Assembly (NCBI GenBank): GCA_902799685.1
Contig: CADCBO010000003.1
Coordinates: 124,001-188,000 of the forward strand
Source of the DNA: an uncultured Bacteroidales bacterium
GTDB taxonomy: Bacteria > Bacteroidota > Bacteroidia > Bacteroidales > Bacteroidaceae
Direction of reading: 5' to 3'
Length of the DNA stretch: 64,000 nt
The stretch's first letter is position 1. Each line of letters begins with the position of its first letter. This document shows, one piece after another, positions 51,673 through 61,100 of this stretch. Made by a program: the position numbers and the translations under genes. The notes under the pieces are model-generated. The model had not been told where the DNA came from. It was given only the letters and a program-made list of their open reading frames with translations, and did not search any database.

Positions 51673-52290
51673 ATGAAACACAATCCGTTGATGCCGTATC
51701 TGGTGGAGGGCAGGGTGGAGGCCGGCTGCGATGAGGCGGGGCGCGGCTGTCTGGCTGGGCCTGTGTATGCCGCTGCGGTGATATTGCCGCCCGGTTTCAG
51801 CAATCCGCTGCTTAATGACTCCAAGCAGCTTACGGAGAAACAGCGCTATGAACTGCGCCCCATAATTGAGCAGGAGGCAGTGGCCTGGGCAGTGGGTATT
51901 GTTGACAATGTTGAGATTGACAGGATAAACATACTAAAGGCATCGTTCACGGCCATGCACAGGGCTATAGACCAGCTTAAGGTCAGACCGGAGCATCTGC
52001 TCATAGACGGTAACCGTTTCATTCCTTATCCGGGTATATCGCATACTACCATTGTTAAGGGCGACGGCAAGATGATGTCCATTGCGGCGGCTTCAATACT
52101 GGCCAAGACCTACCGTGACGACTTTATGAACCGCATAGCCGATGAATATCCGCAGTATGACTGGCGGGAGAATAAGGGTTATCCGACTGCCAAGCATAGG
52201 GCGGCCATAAAACAGTACGGCACGACGCCGTATCACCGCATGTCATTCAACCTGCTGGGTGACGGACAACTGTCGTTTGATTTCATGTAG
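51673..52290 (+). CDS. rnhB: ribonuclease HII
   Basis: A 205-residue cytoplasmic enzyme that nicks RNA in RNA-DNA hybrids, for example at misincorporated ribonucleotides. The family motif [19 protein letters not shown] begins at residue 18 with the catalytic Asp-Glu pair. Further acidic ligands are in LLIDGNRF and in the [14 protein letters not shown] region. [17 protein letters not shown] is the C-terminal signature. Length is normal. Starts at ATG 51673 rather than the TTG at 51661, which lies in the promoter box. Confidence 0.96.
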   Translation: MKHNPLMPYLVEGRVEAGCDEAGRGCLAGPVYAAAVILPPGFSNPLLNDSKQLTEKQRYELRPIIEQEAVAWAVGIVDNVEIDRINILKASFTAMHRAIDQLKVRPEHLLIDGNRFIPYPGISHTTIVKGDGKMMSIAAASILAKTYRDDFMNRIADEYPQYDWRENKGYPTAKHRAAIKQYGTTPYHRMSFNLLGDGQLSFDFM

Positions 52291-52318
52291 ATAATATATC
52301 TGTTATGCGCTTTTTTTG

Positions 52319-52326
52319 TACTTTTG
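52319..52326 (+). promoter_or_regulatory. -7 box of the DUF2279 gene
   Basis: TACTTTTG followed by C matches the consensus, 18 bases before ATG 52345; no clear -33 element. Confidence 0.5.
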
Positions 52327-52344
52327 CGCCCAAATTGTAAATGC

Positions 52345-53445
52345 ATGGTAAAAAGGTACGTGTCTTTATTGCTGGTTGTGTTGTTATTTGTGAATCCGGC
52401 AAGAGCATTCAATTATAATCCAGGTTTATCTTCATCCGATTTCAATTTAGAACTTAATCCTTTTTTTGTTAATGATGCCAGGAGTATGAGCCTGTCGGGT
52501 TATTCCGGTACGGGAAAGGACAATGCCGGCCCGGGTCTGAACAGGAGCGGTGCCATAGTTCTTGGTACAGAAGCACTTATCATAACTGGAATCATGACGT
52601 CACTATATGTGTCGTGGTATTCCGGGTCGGAAACCGGCGGATTCCATTTTTACAATGACAATGGCGAGTGGCTTCAGATGGATAAGGTGGGACATGCCAA
52701 TTCCTGTTACAATTTTGCCAACATAGGATATGAGGCGCTTGCCATGACCGGATTGGATGAGAAACATTCCATTCTATACGGTGCTCCTTTAGGTATCACT
52801 ATCATGACAATGGTTGAGATTTTTGATGCATTGTCAAGCGACTGGGGTTTTTCATGGGGTGATATGGGAGCCAACATACTGGGAACAGGATTGTTCATGG
52901 GTCAGCAGGCTCTCTGGCATGAACAGCGTATAGCTTTGAAGTATTCTTATCACAATTCCGGATGTTCCAAATATGATGTGAAGAATCCTGTTACAATGGA
53001 GAGGGATTACATCATGGGCAAGGATTGGCTGGACCGCCTCTACGAGGACTATAGCGGTATAACCGTATGGCTGGCTTGCGATGTCAAATCGCTGTTCATG
53101 AATGACAGGAGCCGCTATCCGTCATGGCTGGGCTGGGCTATCGGTTACGGTGCCGAGGGTATGACCGGAGAGTATAACAATTATCAGCCTGCAGGTCATG
53201 TAGGTGATGACGGTAACTGGGGACGCGGATGGGAGTATGCACCGGGTCAGCTGGCTTATATGCCCAATGATGCCCGTCTGCGCAGACTGTTCCTGGCGCC
53301 AGACATAGACATATCGCGTATTCCGTGCAAGAACAAGACCCTGAAGCATGTACTGAGAGTGCTGAGCGCAATCAAGATTCCCACTCCTACACTTGAGTAC
53401 AGGCCGGGTGAGGATAGCTTTTGCTGGCACTGGTTCTATTTCTGA
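52345..53445 (+). CDS. exported DUF2279 protein
   Basis: A 366-residue exported protein. The start at ATG 52345 gives signal MVKRYVSLLLVVLLFVNPARA; the TTG at 52324 lies in the promoter. The DUF2279 (YfiM-like) core is visible: WLQMDKVGHANSCYNFANIG, then GITIMTMVEIFDALSSDWGFS and the GDMGANILGTGLF block, which look like two or three membrane-embedded helices with conserved polar residues. Function is unknown. A C-terminal 120-residue extension follows. It is followed by a terminator. Confidence 0.85.
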   Translation: MVKRYVSLLLVVLLFVNPARAFNYNPGLSSSDFNLELNPFFVNDARSMSLSGYSGTGKDNAGPGLNRSGAIVLGTEALIITGIMTSLYVSWYSGSETGGFHFYNDNGEWLQMDKVGHANSCYNFANIGYEALAMTGLDEKHSILYGAPLGITIMTMVEIFDALSSDWGFSWGDMGANILGTGLFMGQQALWHEQRIALKYSYHNSGCSKYDVKNPVTMERDYIMGKDWLDRLYEDYSGITVWLACDVKSLFMNDRSRYPSWLGWAIGYGAEGMTGEYNNYQPAGHVGDDGNWGRGWEYAPGQLAYMPNDARLRRLFLAPDIDISRIPCKNKTLKHVLRVLSAIKIPTPTLEYRPGEDSFCWHWFYF

Positions 53446-53450
53446 TACTG

Positions 53451-53476
53451 AAAAGGCTGTCTTACGTGCCTTTTTT
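53451..53476 (+). terminator. intrinsic terminator after the DUF2279 gene
   Basis: AAAAGGC (53451-53457) pairs with GCCTTTT and is followed by T residues. A weak -7-like TACCTTTA (53478-53485) follows and may serve the GH3 operon. Confidence 0.75.
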
Positions 53477-53513
53477 ATACCTTTATACCCGCTAACTATC
53501 AATTCTTTTTTTC

Positions 53514-55865
53514 ATGGTTAACAGAAATGTGCTGGTCTTGCTCAGTAAGACCGTTATTATTAGTATGGCATTGCTTATGACAAACTGTAACAAAAAGAGT
53601 GATCTGGAGCGGAAGGTTGACAGCCTTTACGATAATATGCCGCAGCAAGAGCGTATTGCACAGCTGCGCAGCATGTATATGGATGTGCTCTTTGATGATC
53701 AGGGAAAGCTGGACACGGCACAGTGCCGCAAGCTTATCCCCTATGGAATAGGGCATTTCTCACAGTTTGCCCTGCAGCAGCCGCGTGACCCCAATGACCT
53801 GCGTGACCGGGTGGCTCAACTGCAGGATTGGCTGATGCATAACACGCCAAACGGTATTCCGGCTCTGTTCCACGAGGAGGTACTTTCCGGTATAAACACA
53901 TTGGGTGCAACAATCTATCCGCAGCAGATAGGGCAGGCCGGCTCATTCAATCCTGAACTTGCTGAACTCAAGACCATTCAGACTGGCAGGCTAATGCGCA
54001 AGATGGGTGGCATACTGGCGCTCTCACCTATGGTTGACGTGTGCCGCACGCCCAGTTTCAACCGTCTGGAGGAGTCTTACGGTGAGGATGGATATCTGAG
54101 CGCCGTTATGGGTACGGCATTTGTGCGTGGCCTTCAGCAGGGAGACCTTAAGAAGGGCGTGGGTGCCTGCTCCAAGCATTACCTGGGCTATGGAGGTGGC
54201 GGTGACGCCCCGGAGAAGGAACTTATGGAAGAGATACTGCTGCCGCATGAGACCATAATACGTCTGGCCGGCGGCAGGACTGTAATGCCGGGCTATCATG
54301 CCGTACACGGCACCAACTGCGTGGCTAACGGTGAGATACTGATGGATATTCTGCGTGACTATGTGGGGTTTGACGGCATGGTGGTGAGTGATTATACCGC
54401 CATAGGCCAGATTCCGGGCGTGAGTGGTTCTGCAGCAAAAGCAGCCGAGGCCATCAATAACGGAAACGATGTGGATTTCCCTGAAGGCAGCGATTATAAG
54501 AACCTGCAGGAGGCACTTAATAAGGGCCTGGCTAAACCGGAAGCATTTGAGCGTGCTGTGAAGGATGTGCTGCGCCATAAGATACGTGCAGGCCTGCTTG
54601 ATGAGAATCCGTACCTGTACAGTACGGAAAAGATAATACTGGATACCCCCGAAGAGCGCAGGGCTGCATACGATATAGCTTCACAGTCAGTTGTACTGCT
54701 CGAGAACAACGGCGTACTGCCGCTCAAGGACGTAAAGAACATTCTGGTGACAGGTCCCAACGCCAACTCCATCTGGGCAATGTGCGGTGACTACACCTAT
54801 CCCGCCATGTCATATTTCTGGAAAAGGGTGGAGGATATTGCCGACCAGGACCAGCCTCATATAGTGAAACTGCTGGAGGGTATGAACAACCGCAAGCCTT
54901 ACGGAATGAACATAATGTACTCACGCGGCTGTGACTGGACCGAGGAGCTGGAGACGAAATATCGCGAAGACGGCGATGAGCGTGCATGGGACTGGTACAT
55001 TCTTCATCGTATGGTGCAATCGGGCGAGGTGGCTGATAAGGATGAGGCGCTGCGCATGGCCCGTCAGGCTGACGTAATCATAGCAGCCATGGGTGAGAAC
55101 GTGATGCTGTGCGGCGAGAACCGTGACCGCATGGGACTGCGTCTGCCGGGCAGGCAGGAGCAGTATGTGGAGGAGCTCATCAAGACCGGAAAGCCGGTGG
55201 TGCTGGTCATGTTCGGAGGCAGGGCACAGGTGGTGTCCGGGCTGGCAGAGCGTTGCGCCGCAGTCATTCAGGCCTGGTATCCGGGCGAGGAGGGTGGCCA
55301 TGCCATGGCTGACATATTGTACGGTAACGTATCGCCATCGGCAAAGCTCTCTGTGAGCTATCCCAATACCGAGGTCTATGAGCCTATTTGCTATAACCGT
55401 TCAGTAAAGCAGGATCCGCGTGTGCAGTGGCCGTTCGGTTACGGCTTGAGCTATACTACCTTTGAGTACAGCAACTTGAAGGTTGAGGATGCCAAGACCA
55501 CGGATGAGTCACTCACTGTTTCATTCACGCTAAAGAATACAGGCAGTGTTGTTGCCGATGAGGTGACACAGGTCTATCTTTCACCCACAACTGACAATCA
55601 GAATATACGTCCCATACAGTTGCAGGGATTTGCGCGTGTATCATTGCAGCCGGGCCAGAGCAAGACCGTGCAGGTAAAGCTCTATACGGAGCAGTTGGGC
55701 TATTACAGCAATGACGGGCAGCGGCAGTGGAACATCGCTCCCGGCAAGTTCATGGTTAAGGTGGGTAGTTCATCGGCCGATATCAGACTGCAGGAGACTG
55801 TGACATTGACAGGCAATGCTGTACACAAGCCTCTGCGAGAGCATTATTTCTCAGAGATTCTATAG
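53514..55865 (+). CDS. GH3 beta-glucosidase-like lipoprotein
   Basis: A 783-residue enzyme with lipobox MTNC near residue 25. GH3 features are HEEVLSGINTLGATIYPQQ, KHYLGYGGGGDAPEKEL in place of the more common KHF, the nucleophile Asp in GMVVSDYTAIGQI, a C-terminal sandwich with candidate acid/base Glu in GENRDRMGLRLPG, and a fibronectin-like end. It heads a group with a small barrel, a PCMD protein and a GH9 endoglucanase-like enzyme, so cello- or xyloglucan-oligosaccharides are plausible substrates. Cytosolic release is unlikely since the protein is exported. Confidence 0.92.
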   Translation: MVNRNVLVLLSKTVIISMALLMTNCNKKSDLERKVDSLYDNMPQQERIAQLRSMYMDVLFDDQGKLDTAQCRKLIPYGIGHFSQFALQQPRDPNDLRDRVAQLQDWLMHNTPNGIPALFHEEVLSGINTLGATIYPQQIGQAGSFNPELAELKTIQTGRLMRKMGGILALSPMVDVCRTPSFNRLEESYGEDGYLSAVMGTAFVRGLQQGDLKKGVGACSKHYLGYGGGGDAPEKELMEEILLPHETIIRLAGGRTVMPGYHAVHGTNCVANGEILMDILRDYVGFDGMVVSDYTAIGQIPGVSGSAAKAAEAINNGNDVDFPEGSDYKNLQEALNKGLAKPEAFERAVKDVLRHKIRAGLLDENPYLYSTEKIILDTPEERRAAYDIASQSVVLLENNGVLPLKDVKNILVTGPNANSIWAMCGDYTYPAMSYFWKRVEDIADQDQPHIVKLLEGMNNRKPYGMNIMYSRGCDWTEELETKYREDGDERAWDWYILHRMVQSGEVADKDEALRMARQADVIIAAMGENVMLCGENRDRMGLRLPGRQEQYVEELIKTGKPVVLVMFGGRAQVVSGLAERCAAVIQAWYPGEEGGHAMADILYGNVSPSAKLSVSYPNTEVYEPICYNRSVKQDPRVQWPFGYGLSYTTFEYSNLKVEDAKTTDESLTVSFTLKNTGSVVADEVTQVYLSPTTDNQNIRPIQLQGFARVSLQPGQSKTVQVKLYTEQLGYYSNDGQRQWNIAPGKFMVKVGSSSADIRLQETVTLTGNAVHKPLREHYFSEIL

Positions 55866-55874
55866 AGAACAGAT

Positions 55875-56603
55875 ATGAAACCAAGGATTATAATGACAAT
55901 GTTGCTGCTGACTGCGGCATGTGGCATTGTAAGCGCACAGAGACGCGGCATGGGTAATCCTCATGCTGTGTATATAGAGAAAGGAACTAGGTCTGTAGGG
56001 CTGTCGTTCGGATATGATTCATGGAAAGCCGACGGTGAGAATGGTTATGACCTGTTTGGTATAGTAAAGGAATTGGAGGGGAACCTGACTCTGGGTGACG
56101 TTTCGGCATCGGGGGCATGGTTCATAAAGGACAACCTGTCTGTTGGATTCAGGATTGGTTATACAGATACTAGAGTTTCATTTGACAGTACTCTGATTGC
56201 CACAGTTGAACTGCCTGACAGGAATATCAGCAGACAGACTGTTAACGGCGCGCTGGCATGCAGAGGTTACCTGCCTCTGTTTGACGGCAGGATCCTGGCG
56301 CTTTTCTTTGAGGGCAGACTGTCGGGCAGTACAGGCTATAATAAGAGTTACAGAGTAACACAGAACGGCAAGGAGGGCAGTTACAGCGATATATGGAGTG
56401 CCTCTGTAGGTTTATATCCCGGAATCAGTGTCTTTGCAACCCAAAATATATCGTTCGAGGTCCAGCTTCCGCTTCTGGAGGGAGGTTGCCAATGGCAGAA
56501 ACAGGACTCCACTGAAAGCGGTGACGGCACTTTGAATCATTCATTCGTACGTTTCAAGCCTAGTCTTATAGGACTCAGGATGGGACTGGTTTATCATTTC
56601 TGA
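55875..56603 (+). CDS. small outer-membrane beta-barrel protein
   Basis: A 242-residue exported protein, signal MKPRIIMTMLLLTAACGIVSA. The body alternates hydrophobic and polar residues in about eight to ten strands and ends in GLVYHF, the aromatic C-terminus that the BAM machinery recognises. Family not recognised beyond outer-membrane beta-barrel. It begins nine bases after the GH3 gene and lies three bases before the PCMD gene, so the three are one transcript. Confidence 0.8.
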   Translation: MKPRIIMTMLLLTAACGIVSAQRRGMGNPHAVYIEKGTRSVGLSFGYDSWKADGENGYDLFGIVKELEGNLTLGDVSASGAWFIKDNLSVGFRIGYTDTRVSFDSTLIATVELPDRNISRQTVNGALACRGYLPLFDGRILALFFEGRLSGSTGYNKSYRVTQNGKEGSYSDIWSASVGLYPGISVFATQNISFEVQLPLLEGGCQWQKQDSTESGDGTLNHSFVRFKPSLIGLRMGLVYHF

Positions 56604-56606
56604 TAT

Positions 56607-57458
56607 ATGAAAAGGTTATTCCCTATTATCATAGCTGCAATGCTTGTTGTGTCATGCAGCGAATGGAAAAACGACCTGGTTCCGTACAATCGTGAGGAGT
56701 CTCAGGGGGGCGTTCAGGAGCAGTCTTCAATTCTTACCCCGGATAACCAGCTATACAACATGAACTTTGACCTGTGGAGCAGGAACGGCAGTAATGAAGT
56801 GTGCTATGGACCAGACGCAACAGCCGCACAGAAGAACGTCTGGGCTTCGGCCAATGCATCAACGGCCATGTTCGGTAAGCTGACATGTGTTTCGGAGGAT
56901 AAGTTCCTGGCCGTACAGGGTGATGGCAAACATGCAGTAAAACTTCAGACTCATCAAATCAATGCGTTGATTACCAAGAAAATGGCGGCTGGATGTATGT
57001 TTACCGGACAGATGGGTAACATAAACCTGTCCAAGTTATCCGCTACGCTTAACTGGGGCTTGCCTTTCAAACTGCGCCCCAAGGCTCTTGAAGGATACGC
57101 CTGCTACAAACCGATGGCCATTGACGTGGCCAAGGCACCATACGATAGCTGGCTGGGCAGGACCGACAGCGCTCATGTGTTTGTGGTACTTGCCGACTGG
57201 GACAGCCAGTTTACTGTTGACCCGGCCACCGATACATTCCTGGACATAGACAATGACCCGCACATAATAGGTTACGGTAAAGCAGGATACAATCATACCA
57301 TGACTGATTATGAGAAATTTACCATAAACATAGAATACCGGAATAACCGTACCCCGAAATATGTGGTGATTGTGGCGTCGTCAAGCGCTCTTGGTGACTA
57401 TTTTACCGGTGGTGAAGGTTCAACGCTTTACCTGGACGAGTTCAGGTTCATATATTGA
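56607..57458 (+). CDS. PCMD-domain lipoprotein (putative carbohydrate-binding)
   Basis: A 283-residue lipoprotein (MKRLFPIIIAAMLVVSCSE). The PCMD-type domain (PF13201) is recognised from QLYNMNFDLWSRNG near residue 50, the central LNWGLPFKLRPKALEGYACY and the end KYVVIVASSSALGDYFTGGE followed by STLYLDEFRFIY. The family is tied to carbohydrate use in Bacteroidota and is thought to be a jelly-roll binding module at the cell surface. Its location between the GH3/barrel genes and GH9 supports binding of the same glucan. Confidence 0.88.
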   Translation: MKRLFPIIIAAMLVVSCSEWKNDLVPYNREESQGGVQEQSSILTPDNQLYNMNFDLWSRNGSNEVCYGPDATAAQKNVWASANASTAMFGKLTCVSEDKFLAVQGDGKHAVKLQTHQINALITKKMAAGCMFTGQMGNINLSKLSATLNWGLPFKLRPKALEGYACYKPMAIDVAKAPYDSWLGRTDSAHVFVVLADWDSQFTVDPATDTFLDIDNDPHIIGYGKAGYNHTMTDYEKFTINIEYRNNRTPKYVVIVASSSALGDYFTGGEGSTLYLDEFRFIY

Positions 57459-57476
57459 ATTGACTGTGTTACTGAT

Positions 57477-57524
57477 AAAAAAAACCGGGTAGTTTTTTTA
57501 TCTGCAAGGCATTCAATATATTTG
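57477..57524 (+). promoter_or_regulatory. weak hairpin and promoter before GH9
   Basis: An A-run/GGGT/T-run hairpin (57477-57498) may end the PCMD transcript. TATATTTG at 57517-57524 is a good -7 box, 31 bases before the GH9 start, so GH9 can be transcribed on its own. Confidence 0.55.
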
Positions 57525-57555
57525 TAAACAGATACACGAATCAATTACTAAACTT

Positions 57556-60258
57556 ATGAAGAAAACTATCCTTATGCTTTGTGCGGCTATTATTGTAGCT
57601 GCTTGTGACAAAGCCCCCAGGCCGGCGGGTCCGCTCAAGCTTAATGACAAGGAGTATTTTGAGACTCAGGGTGTTAATGTGCTGGTATTCAGCAATACAT
57701 TCTCGGGCGGATTCAACGACGAGAAGAACTCCGGAATAGAGATTATCCACCACGGAGTACGTACCGTACAGGGTGGTGCAGTGCGTTTGAGCAAGACTCC
57801 TGAGCAGTGGGACCTGGTTCCTGCATCGCCCAGACGTACGGTGGATTCAATCAACAACTCCATTGAGGTGGCCATGCGCTATGCAGATTATGATTTTGAC
57901 TCGCGTGTGGTGGTTACCGCTAAAGGCAATGCAGTAGAGATTGCGGTCTATCTGGACAAGCCTGTGCCTGAGTTCCTGGCAGGAAAAGCCGGTTTCAACC
58001 TGGAGTTCCTGCCGTCACAGTACTGGAATAAGGCATACATCATGGACGGACGCCCCAACAGGTTCCCGCGTTATGCGGTAAGCCAGACCCAGGCTGTGTC
58101 AAATGACGAGAAACCCCGTCAGTTCAAGGGATTCCGCACTTACGATGACCGCGGTACAGGAGAGTTTGTTGATCCGCTTCCTCTTGAGACAGGTCACTCT
58201 ATCCTTATGGCTCCCGATGACCCTGAGCGCATGATAAAGATTACATCATCGGATGCCACTCTGGAGCTTTACGACGGCCGTATGCTGGCACAGAACGGCT
58301 GGTATGTGCTTCGTAGCGTACTGCCCGCAGGCAAGACCGGCAAGGTGGTTACCTGGACAGTTGAGCCACATGCCATTCCCGGTTGGATAAGGGAGCCTAA
58401 CATAGGATTCTCACAGGTTGGATATGTGCCTTCACAGCCCAAGACTGCTGTGATAGAGCTTGACAAGATGGACAAGCCGCTTGCCACAGCCGAGATATAC
58501 CGTATTGCCGATGACGGCAGCGAGAAACTGGCCTACAAGGGCAAGATCACTGTTTGGGGTGAGTACTACAAGTACAACTACGTGAAGTTTGACTTTACCG
58601 ATGTAAAAGAGCCGGGCGTATATTTCATAAAGTACGGTGAATACAAGACCGGTAACTTTATAATTGACCAGTCTGTATATAACTGGATTACCGATGCCAC
58701 CAGCGATGTGTGGATTCCCATACACATGAACCACATGACGGTGAACGAAGGTTACCGCATCTGGCATGGCGAGCCTTTCAAGGAGGGTTATCTGCAGGCT
58801 CCTGAGAGTGACCACTTTGACCTGCATTCACAGGGGCCCAACACAAATACCAAGTACAAGCCTTACGAGCTTATTCCGGGCCTTAACGTGGGCGGTTACT
58901 TTGACGCAGGTGACTTTGACATAGAGACTGGCTCAAACATCAGCGTAGTCCAGAGCCTTGTGTCGGCCTGGTCACTCTTTGGTAACAAACGTGACGAGAC
59001 ATTCGTGAGCGAGGAGCAGCGTTATGTTGACCTGCACCGTCCGGACGGCAAACCAGACCTGCTGCAATACATAGAGCACGGTGTCCTGAACCTTCTGGCT
59101 CAGGCCGAGAACATAGGATTCATGTCACAGACACTCTCCAATTCCGTATTGGATAACTACCATCACTTGGGTGACGCCGCCGCCATAACCGATGGCCTGC
59201 ACTATGATCCCAGTCTGCCCAAGTACGTGAAATCGGCCGACGGCAAGCGCAGCGGAACACCTGATGACATGTGGGCGTTCACCAACCGTAACCTGAACAA
59301 TGATATAAACGCGGCCAATATGTTTGCTGCCGCAAGCCGTGTACTCAGGGGCTACAATAATGAATTGGCAGACCGCTGTCTCAAACAGTCCAAACGGCTT
59401 CAGGAGGAGGCTACAAAGCTTATGAGCCAACGCGGAGCAGGAGGCATGGGGCGCATGGGTGGTCAGAATGGTCAGGGCTTCCAGGGAGGTCAGAGACCTC
59501 AGGGTGCTCAAGGTGGACAGAACGCTCAGAGACCTCAGGCTCCACAGGGTGGTCAGAGGCCACAGGGTGGACAGAATGGTCAGGGAGGTCAGGGCTTCCA
59601 GAACCAGAACTCTAACCGTGCCGGTAACGGTAACATGGCAACGAATCTGCAACTCTATATTGCAACGGGTGAGAAATCATACATCGACCAGTTCAATGAG
59701 CAGATATGGCCTGCTCTGGACCGTAATGTGAATAACAGCATACGTACTGCTATGGATGCTATTCCTTATATGGATGCATCGTACAAGGAGCGTCTGCGCC
59801 CGTATGCAGAGAAGTACAAGGATTATCTGGAGCAGGTTTCCAATAACAATCCTTACGGGGTGCCGATAGGTGAGGGTAACTGGGCCGGCAGCGGTGCCGT
59901 GGTCACATACGGAACCACCGCAGCGTTTGCCGCCATCTATTTCCCGGACATCATAGACAAGAAGTACGCCTATAATGCCGCCGCTTTCATGTTCGGATGC
60001 CATCCGTACCATAACTACTCACTTGTGGCAGCCGTTGGTGCGGCCCGTCCCAAGCAGGTGTTCTACGGCAACAACCGCGCCGATTTCTCGTTCATACCCG
60101 GAAACGTGGCTCCCGGCTTGCTGTTCCGCCGTCCTGACCACTTTGAGAACTTTGACGACTGGCCGTTCCTGTGGGGGCAGAACGAGGGCACCATTGCCGG
60201 AAACTGCAGCTACCTGATATTTGGCGAGGCCTTCAAGAACATGGTTTCAAAGAACTGA
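57556..60258 (+). CDS. GH9 endoglucanase-like lipoprotein with Gln/Gly-rich insertion
   Basis: A 900-residue exported enzyme; lipobox is VAAC (Cys near 17). An N-terminal beta domain is followed by the Ig-like CelD_N domain (about 280-380: EPNIGFSQVGYVPSQPKTAV) and the GH9 (alpha/alpha)6 barrel from about 390. The catalytic Asp pair is in GGYFDAGDFDIETG and the proton donor Glu in LWGQNEGTIAGNCSYL near the end. HPYHNYSLV is a second barrel signature. A 65-residue insertion rich in Gln, Gly, Arg and Pro (about 627-693, bases 59430-59635) interrupts the barrel between helices. GH9 enzymes cut beta-1,4-glucans. Followed by a hairpin at 60277. Confidence 0.92.
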   Translation: MKKTILMLCAAIIVAACDKAPRPAGPLKLNDKEYFETQGVNVLVFSNTFSGGFNDEKNSGIEIIHHGVRTVQGGAVRLSKTPEQWDLVPASPRRTVDSINNSIEVAMRYADYDFDSRVVVTAKGNAVEIAVYLDKPVPEFLAGKAGFNLEFLPSQYWNKAYIMDGRPNRFPRYAVSQTQAVSNDEKPRQFKGFRTYDDRGTGEFVDPLPLETGHSILMAPDDPERMIKITSSDATLELYDGRMLAQNGWYVLRSVLPAGKTGKVVTWTVEPHAIPGWIREPNIGFSQVGYVPSQPKTAVIELDKMDKPLATAEIYRIADDGSEKLAYKGKITVWGEYYKYNYVKFDFTDVKEPGVYFIKYGEYKTGNFIIDQSVYNWITDATSDVWIPIHMNHMTVNEGYRIWHGEPFKEGYLQAPESDHFDLHSQGPNTNTKYKPYELIPGLNVGGYFDAGDFDIETGSNISVVQSLVSAWSLFGNKRDETFVSEEQRYVDLHRPDGKPDLLQYIEHGVLNLLAQAENIGFMSQTLSNSVLDNYHHLGDAAAITDGLHYDPSLPKYVKSADGKRSGTPDDMWAFTNRNLNNDINAANMFAAASRVLRGYNNELADRCLKQSKRLQEEATKLMSQRGAGGMGRMGGQNGQGFQGGQRPQGAQGGQNAQRPQAPQGGQRPQGGQNGQGGQGFQNQNSNRAGNGNMATNLQLYIATGEKSYIDQFNEQIWPALDRNVNNSIRTAMDAIPYMDASYKERLRPYAEKYKDYLEQVSNNNPYGVPIGEGNWAGSGAVVTYGTTAAFAAIYFPDIIDKKYAYNAAAFMFGCHPYHNYSLVAAVGAARPKQVFYGNNRADFSFIPGNVAPGLLFRRPDHFENFDDWPFLWGQNEGTIAGNCSYLIFGEAFKNMVSKN
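59430..59635 (+). repeat. Gln/Gly/Pro-rich coding repeat inside GH9
   Basis: Repeated GGTCAG and CAGGGTGGT type codons encode GGQ, QRPQG and NGQ words for about 65 residues. The same QRPQGQGGQRGQGG style occurs in the DUF4412-like protein at 25180-25230. Confidence 0.88.
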
Positions 60259-60276
60259 TACGGTACAACTGATATT

Positions 60277-60311
60277 AACCCCGCTTCATTTTTAAAATAT
60301 GGAGCGGGGTT
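60277..60311 (+). terminator. GC-rich hairpin after GH9
   Basis: AACCCCGCTTCAT pairs with ATGGAGCGGGGTT around nine AT bases. It lacks a strong T run, so termination may be partial. Confidence 0.6.
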
Positions 60312-60365
60312 CGTATTTGGTAGGTTTTAGTTAATTTCGCGCCACGAACTGAAAAAGGGGTAACA

Positions 60366-61100
60366 ATGGCAATAAGGAAACAGGTTCATACTTATGTGGT
60401 AAAGAGTTTTGAATGCGACCGCAAGGATACATTGCGTCTGCTCACGCTGCTTAATCTCTTTCAGGACATTGCCGATGACAGTGCCAATGAGATAGGTATA
60501 GGCTATGATTACCTGCGCACCGTTGGCAAAGCCTGGGTGCTTATTGCCATGAACGTGGAGATAGACCGCATGCCGCATCTGCAGGAGGCGATTACCTTGA
60601 AGAGTTGGCCATCGGATACATCGGCCCTATATACGGAGCGTGAATTTGAGGTGTGGAGTGCTGACGGGGAGCGTATCATCCGTGCCTGCAGCCAGTGGAT
60701 TGTGATTGATTTCGCGTCACGCCGCCCGGTGCATCTCAAGGAGTGGCTGCCGGAGTATGAGCCTATTCATGAGAAGGTTATTTCTGAAGGCCGGTTCCCC
60801 AAACTGCCTGCCGTGGAGCGTGAGGACTACGTTGAGCGATTCCTGGTGCGTTATGACGATATAGACCGCAATAATCACGTAAACAACGCAATATATCCTC
60901 TGTGGGCCAGCGAGAGCCTGGTTCCGGAGTACCGTTTGGAGCATGAGCCTGCCCGCCTGGAGATAAACTTTAAGAAAGAGGGGCTGTTTGGCGAGAAGAT
61001 ATTTGTCTCCACCCAGATGGACGGCGATGATTCACTGCACAGCATAAAGGCCGAAGACGGCCGTGAACTGGCTCGCGTCCGCTTCAACTGGCAAAAATAG
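60366..61100 (+). CDS. acyl-ACP thioesterase
   Basis: A 244-residue cytoplasmic enzyme of the FatA/FatB-like family (PF01643), which releases fatty acids from acyl-carrier protein. Double hot-dog fold: the first half has NLFQDIADDSANEIGIGYDY and the second DIDRNNHVNNAIYPLWASE, where Asn-His-Val-Asn are the family's catalytic-site residues. No signal peptide. The stop TAG (61098-61100) is part of a palindrome arm. It is convergent with a second thioesterase. Confidence 0.92.
   Translation: MAIRKQVHTYVVKSFECDRKDTLRLLTLLNLFQDIADDSANEIGIGYDYLRTVGKAWVLIAMNVEIDRMPHLQEAITLKSWPSDTSALYTEREFEVWSADGERIIRACSQWIVIDFASRRPVHLKEWLPEYEPIHEKVISEGRFPKLPAVEREDYVERFLVRYDDIDRNNHVNNAIYPLWASESLVPEYRLEHEPARLEINFKKEGLFGEKIFVSTQMDGDDSLHSIKAEDGRELARVRFNWQK

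Noticed and set aside
33457..60258. Classical polysaccharide utilisation locus with SusC/SusD
   Set aside because: No gene in the region has SusD-like motifs, and the barrels present lack the SusC architecture or SusD neighbours.
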